Part shown: one piece after another, positions 24,690-31,503 of the stretch | Numbering within the stretch: position 1 is the first letter of the stretch | Layout: each line of letters starts with the position of its first letter | Assembly: GCA_027039975.1 (NCBI GenBank) | Contig: JALWFE010000064.1 | Span: forward strand, 1-37,713 | Length of the DNA stretch: 37,713 nucleotides | Direction of reading: 5' to 3' | Origin: Flavobacteriales bacterium | GTDB taxonomy: Bacteria > Bacteroidota > Bacteroidia > Flavobacteriales > Flavobacteriaceae | Translations under genes and position numbers: made by a program | Notes under the pieces: generated by a model | Told to the model about the DNA's origin: nothing | Seen by the model: the letters and a program-made list of their open reading frames with translations, nothing else | Database searches by the model: none

Positions 24690-24873
24690 CTGTCTCAAAA
24701 GAAACGTTTTTTTTATGACGCACCTTTGGTGCTTCTTTGTTGATTTGTTCATTAACTCATAAGGCTACGCCTTATGTTAGAGATTGCGCACCTTTGGTGC
24801 TTTTTATGGATTTTGATTAATTGATAAAAGATGTCTATTTATAAATATTATCAAGGGCTGCCTTTTGAGACAG
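24690..24873. repeat. 184-bp element with 12-bp terminal inverted repeats and three hairpins
   Basis: CTGTCTCAAAAG (24690-24701) and CTTTTGAGACAG (24862-24873) are perfect inverted repeats. Between them are two identical hairpins GCACC-TTT-GGTGC (24720-24732 and 24788-24800) and one CATAAGGC-TAC-GCCTTATG (24758-24776). It starts 6 bp after the holA stop codon and has no coding capacity. It resembles a MITE or a composite of REP-like units. Confidence 0.75.
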
Positions 24874-24882
24874 CCCCTTTTT
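24855..24882 (+). terminator. Terminator-like hairpin downstream of holA
   Basis: GGGCTG (24855-24860) pairs with CAGCCC (24871-24876) around a 10-nt loop and is followed by CTTTTT. The loop and 3' arm overlap the right terminal repeat of the 184-bp element, so this hairpin and the long-range 12-bp pairing exclude each other. Confidence 0.65.
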
Positions 24883-24938
24883 ACTCCAAATGATATTTTT
24901 TGTATTGGTTGGAATATGTAATCGGTAAAAGGTTCCGA

Positions 24939-25946
24939 TCAATCTACCTCATAAGTTTGTCCCGAGAACAATAATTCTTCAAAACTTTGAATCTTATTGG
25001 TTTCACGGGCAATTCTGTCGGCTTCTGCTTCACGGTCTTCAAGAGTCGGAACTTCAACGGCTCTAATTACTCCCATGACAACAGGTGCTTTCATATTGAT
25101 CAAAGCCAAATGCAACGTAGGATCAGGCTCTTTGGCATCGTGTATCAAAATATCGGCTTCGGTGATGCCGTTTTCACCTATGGTTACGGGTTTGAGTTTC
25201 ATACCGTCCATAATCAAACCTTTATCCCTGTTTTTTCCGAAAATCATCGGTTTACCGTGTTCCACTACCAATTGAGCATCATCTTTTACCGATTTATCGG
25301 TAATATCTTTGTAAGCACCATCATTAAAAATCACACAATTTTGCAAAATTTCAACCAAAGCAAAACCTTTATGTTTGTCAGCTTCTATATACAATTTGGT
25401 TTGCAACTTGGCATCATTACCGGCAGCCCTGGCAAAAAATTTGGCATGCGCTCCGATAGCCAATTCGCCCGGATTAAAAGGTGCTTGTACATTGCCGTAA
25501 GGTGACGATTTAGTTACTTGTCCTAACAGAGAAGTCGGTGAGAATTGTCCTTTGGTCAAACCGTAAATTTCATTGTTAAACAAGATATAATTCAAATTGA
25601 TATTACGACGAATAGCATGAATAAAATGATTACCACCGATAGCCATAGCATCACCGTCACCGGAAGCCACCCACACACTGAGGTTAGGATTAGCCAATTT
25701 GGTTCCGGTGGCAATAGCCGCTGCACGTCCGTGGATACCGTGAATGCCGTAATTGTCCATATAATACGGAAAACGGGATGAGCAACCGATACCGGATATA
25801 AATACGATATCTTCTTTTTTTCTTCCGATTTGAGGTAAAGCTTTTTGAATAGACCTCAATATAACATAATCGTCACAACCCGGACACCATCTGACATCCT
25901 GGTCACTGGCAAAATCTTTGAAAGTATATTTAATGTTTGTTGTCAT
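24939..25946 (-). CDS. korB: 2-oxoacid:ferredoxin oxidoreductase subunit beta
   Basis: This is the thiamine-diphosphate-binding half of an enzyme that oxidatively decarboxylates a 2-oxoacid (probably 2-oxoglutarate) to the acyl-CoA and reduces ferredoxin. Cysteines for one [4Fe-4S] cluster are seen: Cys21 and Cys24 (RWCPGC), Cys55 (GIGCSSRFP) and Cys204 (LQNCVIFND). The thiamine diphosphate-Mg motif is GDGDAMAIGG (97-106) through NNEIYGLTKGQ. The 335-residue length is typical. It starts 2 bp after korA. The 2-oxoglutarate preference is inferred from the family common in Bacteroidota; pyruvate cannot be excluded. Confidence 0.93.
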   Translation of the reverse strand: MTTNIKYTFKDFASDQDVRWCPGCDDYVILRSIQKALPQIGRKKEDIVFISGIGCSSRFPYYMDNYGIHGIHGRAAAIATGTKLANPNLSVWVASGDGDAMAIGGNHFIHAIRRNINLNYILFNNEIYGLTKGQFSPTSLLGQVTKSSPYGNVQAPFNPGELAIGAHAKFFARAAGNDAKLQTKLYIEADKHKGFALVEILQNCVIFNDGAYKDITDKSVKDDAQLVVEHGKPMIFGKNRDKGLIMDGMKLKPVTIGENGITEADILIHDAKEPDPTLHLALINMKAPVVMGVIRAVEVPTLEDREAEADRIARETNKIQSFEELLFSGQTYEVD

Positions 25947-25948
25947 AA

Positions 25949-27811
25949 TTATTCGGCTTTTAAAAGTTTTTTAAATTGTTCCATCAGCTCGTCCGTTCCG
26001 AACGGTAAACCTTGGATTTTATCATATTTATTATATGTATATTTAGGATAATTCATCCGTAAGAAATCGGCAAATTGACCTTTATTTAATTCAGGAACGA
26101 GAATTTTATCATATTTTGAAAAAATTTCATCCACACCGTGAGGTAACGGATTGATATAAGAAAAATGTGCAAATCCGACTTTATATTCCGGATTTTCTTC
26201 TCTAAAGCGTTTTACAGCGGTTTTTATACTACCATAAGTACCACCCCAACCGACAACGAGCAAATCGCCTTCTTGGTCAAATTCCGCTTCAAGCGGTGGT
26301 ATAAAATCTTTAACTTTTCGCACTTTTTCGGCCCGGAGTTCCACCATTTCTTGATGGTTGAGCGGGTCATACGATACGGTACCTTCTATTTTATCTTTTT
26401 CCAAACCGCCGATAACGTGTTCCAAACCCGGTGTTCCGGGAATAGCCCAAGGACGTGCCAAGGTTTCCGGATCTCTTTTATAAGGATGAAAATCTTCTAC
26501 ATATTTAGTAATACGGTAAGTTTTTATTTCGGGCATTTCATCCAAAGTTTTGATACGCCACGGTTCAGAACCGTTACCGATATAGCCGTCGGTCAATAAA
26601 ATAACGGGGGTCATGTGTTCCAAAGTCAATTTGGCAGCCATAAAAGCCATATCGTAACTGTCGGCAGGCGATTTAGCGGCAATAACAATTACCGGACTTT
26701 CACCGTTTCGTCCGTACATAGCTTGCATCAAATCGGATTGTTCGGTTTTTGTAGGCAATCCGGTAGAAGGACCACCCCGTTGCACATCGACCACAACCAA
26801 AGGTAATTCAAGCATCACTGCCAATCCCAAAGCTTCACTTTTTAAAGCTAATCCGGGACCGGAAGTCGTTGTAATAGCTAATTTACCTGCAAAAGAAGCA
26901 CCAATAGCCGAGCTGATACCGGCTATCTCATCTTCGGCTTGGAAGGCCATTACATTCAGATGACGCCATTTGACCAATTCATGTAAAATATCAGTAGCCG
27001 GTGTTATGGGATAGGAACCTAAAAACAATTCTAATCCCGCTTTTTTTGCTGCCGCCATAAAACCCCATGCCGTCGCTTGATTTCCCATTATTATACGATA
27101 TGTACCTTTTTCCCTTTTTGCCGGATCTACAATATAATGTGTCGGCATTAACTCCAATGTATCGGCAAAATTGTAACCGGCTTTTAAAGCTTTGATATTG
27201 GCTTCGACAATTTCGGGTTTATTTTTAAATTTCTTTCTGAGAAATTCAATCGTATATTTCGGATCTTTGCTAAACAACCAATACAGCATTCCCAAAGCAA
27301 ACATATTTTTACTACGAGTCATACTTTTACTATCCAATCCCGTATCTTTCAAAGCTTCACGCGTTAATGAAGTCATGGGAACCGGGATAACTTTATAATG
27401 TGACAAAGACCCGTCTTCCAAAGGATTGGAATCATATTTGGCTTTTTGCAAATTAGTTCTTGTAAAAGCATCCGAATCAACTATCACCATGTGTCCGGGT
27501 TTCAAATCACCGATATTGGTTTTTAAAGCCGCCGGATTCATAGCAACCAATATATCCAAATCGTCTCCCGGCGTACTTACTTCCGTGTGTCCGATATTGA
27601 CTTGAAAACCTGAAACACCGTATAAACTGCCTTGCGGTGCCCTGATTTCCGCTGGATAATTGGGAAAAGTTGCCACATCATTACCCAACAATGCTGCGGA
27701 TGTGGAAAATTGTGTTCCGGTCAATTGCATACCATCACCGGAATCACCGGCAAAACGAATCACCGCGTGATCGAGTGTTTTCGTTTCTTTTTGTAAAGCT
27801 TCTGTGCTCAT
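25949..27811 (-). CDS. korA: 2-oxoacid:ferredoxin oxidoreductase, fused gamma-alpha subunit
   Basis: This 620-residue protein joins two modules found separate in archaeal enzymes. The gamma domain (about 15-195) begins RFAGDSGDGMQLTGTQFS and contains FPNYPAEIRAPQG. The alpha domain (about 215-620) carries LFLGSYPITPATDILHEL and the region AEDEIAGISSAIGASFAGK, which shape the thiamine and substrate site. No delta (ferredoxin-like) subunit is present, as is usual in the two-gene form. The two genes are 2 bp apart and form an operon with a TAnnTTTG box upstream. It would supply reduced ferredoxin, of interest next to a complex I lacking its NADH module. Confidence 0.94.
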   Translation of the reverse strand: MSTEALQKETKTLDHAVIRFAGDSGDGMQLTGTQFSTSAALLGNDVATFPNYPAEIRAPQGSLYGVSGFQVNIGHTEVSTPGDDLDILVAMNPAALKTNIGDLKPGHMVIVDSDAFTRTNLQKAKYDSNPLEDGSLSHYKVIPVPMTSLTREALKDTGLDSKSMTRSKNMFALGMLYWLFSKDPKYTIEFLRKKFKNKPEIVEANIKALKAGYNFADTLELMPTHYIVDPAKREKGTYRIIMGNQATAWGFMAAAKKAGLELFLGSYPITPATDILHELVKWRHLNVMAFQAEDEIAGISSAIGASFAGKLAITTTSGPGLALKSEALGLAVMLELPLVVVDVQRGGPSTGLPTKTEQSDLMQAMYGRNGESPVIVIAAKSPADSYDMAFMAAKLTLEHMTPVILLTDGYIGNGSEPWRIKTLDEMPEIKTYRITKYVEDFHPYKRDPETLARPWAIPGTPGLEHVIGGLEKDKIEGTVSYDPLNHQEMVELRAEKVRKVKDFIPPLEAEFDQEGDLLVVGWGGTYGSIKTAVKRFREENPEYKVGFAHFSYINPLPHGVDEIFSKYDKILVPELNKGQFADFLRMNYPKYTYNKYDKIQGLPFGTDELMEQFKKLLKAE

Positions 27812-27840
27812 AAAAAATTTTTTTTTTTTCAGTAATGCGA

Positions 27841-27848
27841 CAAAAATA
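27841..27848 (-). promoter_or_regulatory. -7 box of the korAB operon
   Basis: Minus-strand TATTTTTG, a TAnnTTTG match 30 bp upstream of the korA ATG, separated from it by a run of A's on the coding strand. No clear -33 element. Confidence 0.5.
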
Positions 27849-28247
27849 GAAAAATATAAACAGGAGAATATTGATTTTTGTTATTTTTTTTTAAAACAAT
27901 TGACTTTTACATATTGTAAAAAAAACAAAAGGTAATTTTAACAATATGGAATTTTACGGGTTTAAAATTATCTATATTTCAAAAAAATAGAAAATTAATC
28001 TTCTAATTTCTTTGCCAAGTGTTCAATAAAAGGACTATAAAATTTGCGAACGATCACGTGTATAAGTAAATAGCAACTTAACATACTCATTTACATTTCA
28101 TTATACACAATTTCGCCAAAAAATTTTTACACCATGCCCCGACAAATATCTTTGTTTTTTTACAATAGTGATAAATATTTTTGTATTTTTTATTTTTTTA
28201 CCTATGTATTATAACGTTTCAAGGCACAAATTTAATCCAATTTTTCA
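27849..28247. other. AT-rich spacer upstream of korA
   Basis: About 400 bp with one possible small reading frame (27995-28090, minus). Plus-strand boxes TATCTTTG (28147-28154) and TATTTTTG (28176-28183) resemble -7 elements but no gene follows on that strand before 28606. The only minus-strand box is TAAATTTG near 28226. Otherwise nothing is seen. Confidence 0.5.
27995..28090 (-). CDS. Possible 31-residue small protein upstream of korA
   Basis: The minus strand reads MSMLSCYLLIHVIVRKF, then YSPFIEHLAKKLED and a TAA stop. It has a hydrophobic N-terminal half that could be a membrane helix, and a charged amphipathic end. The codons look ordinary and the frame is closed on both sides (a stop immediately precedes the ATG). 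It might equally be a chance frame or a remnant. No family is recognised; conservation in relatives would decide. Confidence 0.25.
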   Translation of the reverse strand: MSMLSCYLLIHVIVRKFYSPFIEHLAKKLED

Positions 28248-28475
28248 TTAGGATTCATAATTTTTCATTTCATTTTCAAAAAAGTCATAAGCGGCTTTAA
28301 CGGTTTGTTCTATAAAATCAGCATGCTCTTCAGCTTCTAGTTCGTTAAAATCATCCAGCCATTCTATTTCATCGGTCGTAACATTGAGAATAAACCTCGG
28401 AAAAACCGTATGTATTACAAAAATATCATCCTGTAATGAAGAATTATCAGCAATAAGAAATTCGGGAAGTTTCAT
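28248..28475 (-). CDS. Small acidic conserved protein
   Basis: This 75-residue, strongly acidic protein opens MKLPEFLIADNSSLQDDIFV and continues with VFPRFILNVTTDEIEWLDDF and an acidic helix (ELEAEEHADFIEQTVKAAYDFF). No signal peptide or membrane helix is present, so it is cytoplasmic. I recall similar short proteins in other Bacteroidota, but no function is known to me. It is divergent from the acyltransferase gene 130 bp away. Confidence 0.75.
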   Translation of the reverse strand: MKLPEFLIADNSSLQDDIFVIHTVFPRFILNVTTDEIEWLDDFNELEAEEHADFIEQTVKAAYDFFENEMKNYES

Positions 28476-28562
28476 AATTATTTTTTCAGTAAAAATACAA
28501 AAAATATCCCTTGCAGCCGGATCACAAAAAAATGAAAATAATCCGGCTTAACAAAAAAATTG

Positions 28563-28570
28563 TATCTTTG
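28563..28570 (+). promoter_or_regulatory. -7 box of the acyltransferase gene
   Basis: TATCTTTG, a TAnnTTTG match 35 bp before the ATG at 28606. An 8-bp inverted repeat (AGCCGGAT at 28515-28522, ATCCGGCT at 28541-28548) lies just upstream, where a regulator or the -33 region would be. Confidence 0.55.
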
Positions 28571-28605
28571 AATTTACGATTAGATCTAAAATTGAAGTTT
28601 TATTA

Positions 28606-29421
28606 ATGTTTAAAAAAGATATTTTCGGCAATATTATATTTATCAAAAAAATTGTGATGCTAATATTCGGTTTGATTTCAAAACGCCGTTACAAGGGGTT
28701 TAACCAATTACAAATCGAAGGTATGGAAATTTTGCGTTATCTTCCTGACAATCAAGTGTTATTTGTATCCAATCACCAAACTTATTTTGCCGACGCCACA
28801 GCTATGTTCCACGTATTTTTTGCCGCTTTAAACGGCGAAAATGATCTTAAAGGTATCAAATATTTGTTCAATACCAAGACTAATGTTTATTATGTCGCCG
28901 CCAAAGAAACGATGACTTCGGGAATCTTACCCCGAATTTTTATGTATGTCGGTGCTATTCCCGTGCAACGGACTTGGCGTGCCAAAGGTAAAGAAGTCAA
29001 AAGACCGGTCAATTTCACTGATATTACTAACATCAGTAAAGCCATTCAAGACGGTTGGGTCATCACATTTCCGCAAGGAACCACCACGCCTTTTAAACCG
29101 ATAAGACGCGGTACCGCACATATTATTAAAACCAATAAACCGGTTGTCGTCCCTATTGTCATTGACGGATTCAGACGTTCTTTTGATAAAAAAGGTTTGC
29201 AAATCAAAAAACGCGGCATCACGCAACGTATGACTATCAAACCACCGTTACCCATTGATTATGAAAATGATACAGTAGATGAAATCGTTGAAAAAATAGC
29301 ACGTGCCATCGAACAACATCAAGATATGATTAAAGTTCCGGCTGTTGATGAATTTAAAAAAGATATGACCGAAAACAAACAGAAAGAGAAAAAACATTTT
29401 TGGAGTGGAAATAATTATTGA
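28606..29421 (+). CDS. PlsC-type acyltransferase (1-acylglycerol-3-phosphate-like)
   Basis: This 271-residue membrane-associated acyltransferase probably transfers an acyl group onto a lysophospholipid or similar lipid. An N-terminal hydrophobic segment (IFIKKIVMLIFGLI) precedes the catalytic block SNHQTYFADATAM, in which His57 and Asp63 are separated by five residues instead of the usual four (HX4D). The substrate motif normally read as FPEGT is FPQGT (155-159). Other family blocks, VGAIPVQRT (115-123) and PVVVPIVIDG (179-188), are in place. The changed motifs suggest a distinct subfamily rather than decay, because the frame and all other blocks are intact. It is monocistronic. Confidence 0.85.
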   Translation: MFKKDIFGNIIFIKKIVMLIFGLISKRRYKGFNQLQIEGMEILRYLPDNQVLFVSNHQTYFADATAMFHVFFAALNGENDLKGIKYLFNTKTNVYYVAAKETMTSGILPRIFMYVGAIPVQRTWRAKGKEVKRPVNFTDITNISKAIQDGWVITFPQGTTTPFKPIRRGTAHIIKTNKPVVVPIVIDGFRRSFDKKGLQIKKRGITQRMTIKPPLPIDYENDTVDEIVEKIARAIEQHQDMIKVPAVDEFKKDMTENKQKEKKHFWSGNNY

Positions 29422-29677
29422 AGGATTGAATATTTTATTTACTGTTACTAAGAATTTATATGAACGTTTTAGTTTCATACTATATTTTTGTCAATTTTAT
29501 TGAGGAGTAATGAAATGATGAGTTGGTGAGAGAAAAAAATTAAATATATATCTTATTGTATGAATATTTATAAAACAAAATCTGAAAAATTCTACTTTGT
29601 CGTAACCATAAAAAAATCAGGGAATAAAAAATAATTTTCTATTCCCCGTAAAACATCTGAAAAATACATTTAATATC
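29422..29677. other. Acyltransferase-lipoprotein spacer
   Basis: Contains a decayed copy of the dispersed ~85-bp repeat (about 29468-29517, with TTTCATACTATA and TATTGAGGAG) and, further right, the terminator of the convergent lipoprotein gene. No gene is seen. Confidence 0.5.
29612..29647 (-). terminator. Terminator after the propeller lipoprotein gene
   Basis: On the minus strand, GGGAATA (29640-29646 complement) pairs with TATTCCC (29620-29626 complement) and is followed by CTGATTTTTTTATGG. It serves the gene ending at 29678. Confidence 0.7.
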
Positions 29678-31003
29678 CTACCATTTATTATAATTTGAAG
29701 TGTTTCTGTTGTCGTGTGTATTACGTGGCCAACCGTCATGCATTAAAGAAGCATCCCATTTTATGGCATAAATCTTCATTTTGTTATCTCCCGTTAACAT
29801 ATTACCGGTAGATGCAAAATACAAGACATCATCTTCAAGTGTTATGGAAGGACCGCTAACATATATATGTTCGGTTTGCCATAATTTATTACCTTGTACA
29901 TCCGAAGAAACTACATCCGGATGAGTATAATCTGCACGTCCTATTAAATTGCCTTTATCGTCAATATTTGTGTCAATAGGAAAATAAATATTATCAGGAG
30001 ATGTAAAGTCTCCGGTGGCATTTCCGTTAATGAAAAAATTTCCAACACCGTAAAAATGTGAGAAGGTATTATTATTTTTGTCCACAACAGAATAGCTGTA
30101 TCCACCCTTGTCTTTTATTGTCCAGATAATACTATTATTGTTTATATTCATTCTGGACAAACTTCTTTCTTCTTGTAGTGGATAAATAACATCTCCATTT
30201 GCACTAAATACCGGTTTATTTCCGGCATTCCACGGGAAAGCAGTTTCACTCCATACGGCATTACCATTATCAGGCTCATAAGCGACTAAACGGGTTTCCC
30301 AAATAACACCGTTATTGTAACCTACATCAAAAGTTCCTACATCATAAATATTGCCATTTGGACCTATTGAAATAGGATATCCCATAGCATCTTGTCTTTT
30401 ATTTAACCATTTCAGTTGTCCCGCAGGAGTAACACAGAATATAGCGCCAACAAAATTAAATAACGTTCCTATATTTTGTACTATCAAATTTCCTTCATTT
30501 GTCAAACACAGATTTATAAGTGGCGAATAAGAATTAAAGGTATTTCCGTAACTGTTGGTTAACTCCAAAGGACATTCCCATATCGTTTGTGCTTGACCGT
30601 TGGAAGGGTCAACAGAATAAATGTAAGGTCCGCAGGTGGTAAAAATAGTCCCGTCATCTCCTACAACTATCGGACTATTCAATTTTTTATCAACCCCTAC
30701 ATTATTATTATCCAAAGTTTGGGTTTTCCATTTAAACTCTCCATCTTTTGTAATGGCATATATCCTCGGTCCTTTAACACCATCTGGATCCCTGACTTCA
30801 AAATATATATCGCCATTATCTCCTATTGCCATTGGCGTATCCGGAATAACCAAATTTTCACTTTCCGGTATTTCATACACCCATAAGGTATCTCCTTTCT
30901 CTCCGGTATCATCGTTAAAGATATCCGGGTCACACGAAGTGGTGGAAGAAAATACAGCGGCTACAACTGCCATTGTAATTAAAAATTTCGCTAAATATTT
31001 CAT
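29678..31003 (-). CDS. PQQ-like beta-propeller lipoprotein
   Basis: A lipoprotein signal peptide ends TTSC with Cys24 as the lipidation site, followed by DPDIFNDD, an acidic start of the type linked with surface export in Bacteroidota. The remaining ~415 residues show repeated blade-like strands with PQQ-propeller character: IYFEVRDPDG, IYAITKDGEFKWKT, IYSVDPSNGQAQTIW, IFCVTPAGQLKW, LVAYEPDNGNAVWSE, VQGNKLWQTE. The C-terminus DGWPRNTHDNRNTSNY resembles the ending of other secreted propeller proteins. It does not look like BamB because there is no operon context and the blades differ. Ligand and role are unknown. It is divergent from the second lipoprotein gene. Confidence 0.8.
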   Translation of the reverse strand: MKYLAKFLITMAVVAAVFSSTTSCDPDIFNDDTGEKGDTLWVYEIPESENLVIPDTPMAIGDNGDIYFEVRDPDGVKGPRIYAITKDGEFKWKTQTLDNNNVGVDKKLNSPIVVGDDGTIFTTCGPYIYSVDPSNGQAQTIWECPLELTNSYGNTFNSYSPLINLCLTNEGNLIVQNIGTLFNFVGAIFCVTPAGQLKWLNKRQDAMGYPISIGPNGNIYDVGTFDVGYNNGVIWETRLVAYEPDNGNAVWSETAFPWNAGNKPVFSANGDVIYPLQEERSLSRMNINNNSIIWTIKDKGGYSYSVVDKNNNTFSHFYGVGNFFINGNATGDFTSPDNIYFPIDTNIDDKGNLIGRADYTHPDVVSSDVQGNKLWQTEHIYVSGPSITLEDDVLYFASTGNMLTGDNKMKIYAIKWDASLMHDGWPRNTHDNRNTSNYNKW

Positions 31004-31027
31004 CTTATTTTAGTTTTTTATTTTATA

Positions 31028-31035
31028 CAAAATTA
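31028..31035 (-). promoter_or_regulatory. -7 box of the propeller lipoprotein gene
   Basis: Minus-strand TAATTTTG, a TAnnTTTG match 25 bp upstream of the ATG at 31003. Confidence 0.45.
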
Positions 31036-31212
31036 TAATTCATTAAACAATATTTTTACATAAATGTATTAATGCCGATAAATAATGTATAAACGCCCGT
31101 GTTGAATGAATAAACGATTTTTTTCATTTCATTGATTATTCTGTTCTTTAATTATTTATCTACATTTACTTACTATAATTTCGTCTTTTGAATTGAGGAA
31201 ATGAGGATTTAA

Positions 31213-31247
31213 TTAGTTGAAAGTTGAAAGTTGAATGTTGAATGTTA
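31213..31247. repeat. Heptad word array, AAAGTTG type
   Basis: Five words in register: TTAGTTG, AAAGTTG, AAAGTTG, AATGTTG, AATGTTA. It is the reverse complement type of the array at 31437-31464. Confidence 0.75.
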
Positions 31248-31436
31248 CGGTTCATAGAATATTACTTTCTTTGATGTTTGTTTACTACTTCATACTATAA
31301 TTTCGTCTTTTAATTGAGGTATTGAGAAGTTGTTTCGTTTCATAGATTTTTTCGCTTTTTGATAATAGCCAAATAAAACTAATTTGATGAATTGAAAATG
31401 GAGCAGATAGATATCAGCTTTTGTAACTAAAAAAAC

Positions 31437-31464
31437 TTTCAACTTTTATCTTTCAACTTTCAAC
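31437..31464. repeat. Heptad word array, TTTCAAC type
   Basis: Four words in register: TTTCAAC, TTTTATC, TTTCAAC, TTTCAAC. It ends 9 bp before the -7 box of the following gene, covering the -33 region. Confidence 0.75.
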
Positions 31465-31473
31465 TAATGACAC

Positions 31474-31481
31474 TATCTTTG
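31474..31481 (+). promoter_or_regulatory. -7 box of the large lipoprotein gene
   Basis: TATCTTTG, a perfect TAnnTTTG match 22 bp before the ATG at 31504. The expected -33 position is occupied by the heptad array. Confidence 0.6.
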
Positions 31482-31503
31482 TAACAACAAATTATTTGGA
31501 GTT

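Larger units (their letters stand above)
31004..31503. other. Repeat-rich divergent spacer between two lipoprotein genes
   Basis: This 500-bp region contains two decayed dispersed-repeat copies (about 31123-31209 and 31251-31328), an AAAGTTG-type heptad array (31213-31247) and a TTTCAAC-type array (31437-31464) in opposite orientation, plus outward-facing -7 boxes at both ends. No gene is seen. Confidence 0.7.

Noticed and set aside
26165-26599. 144-residue plus-strand frame inside korA
   Set aside because: It is antisense to a well-supported gene and shows no domain; the same applies to the other frames antisense to nuo, gyrA, korB and lepA.
28140-28185. Two plus-strand -7-like boxes as promoters of a small RNA
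   Set aside because: The boxes lie in very T-rich DNA, where TAnnTTTG arises by chance, and no terminator or gene follows nearby.
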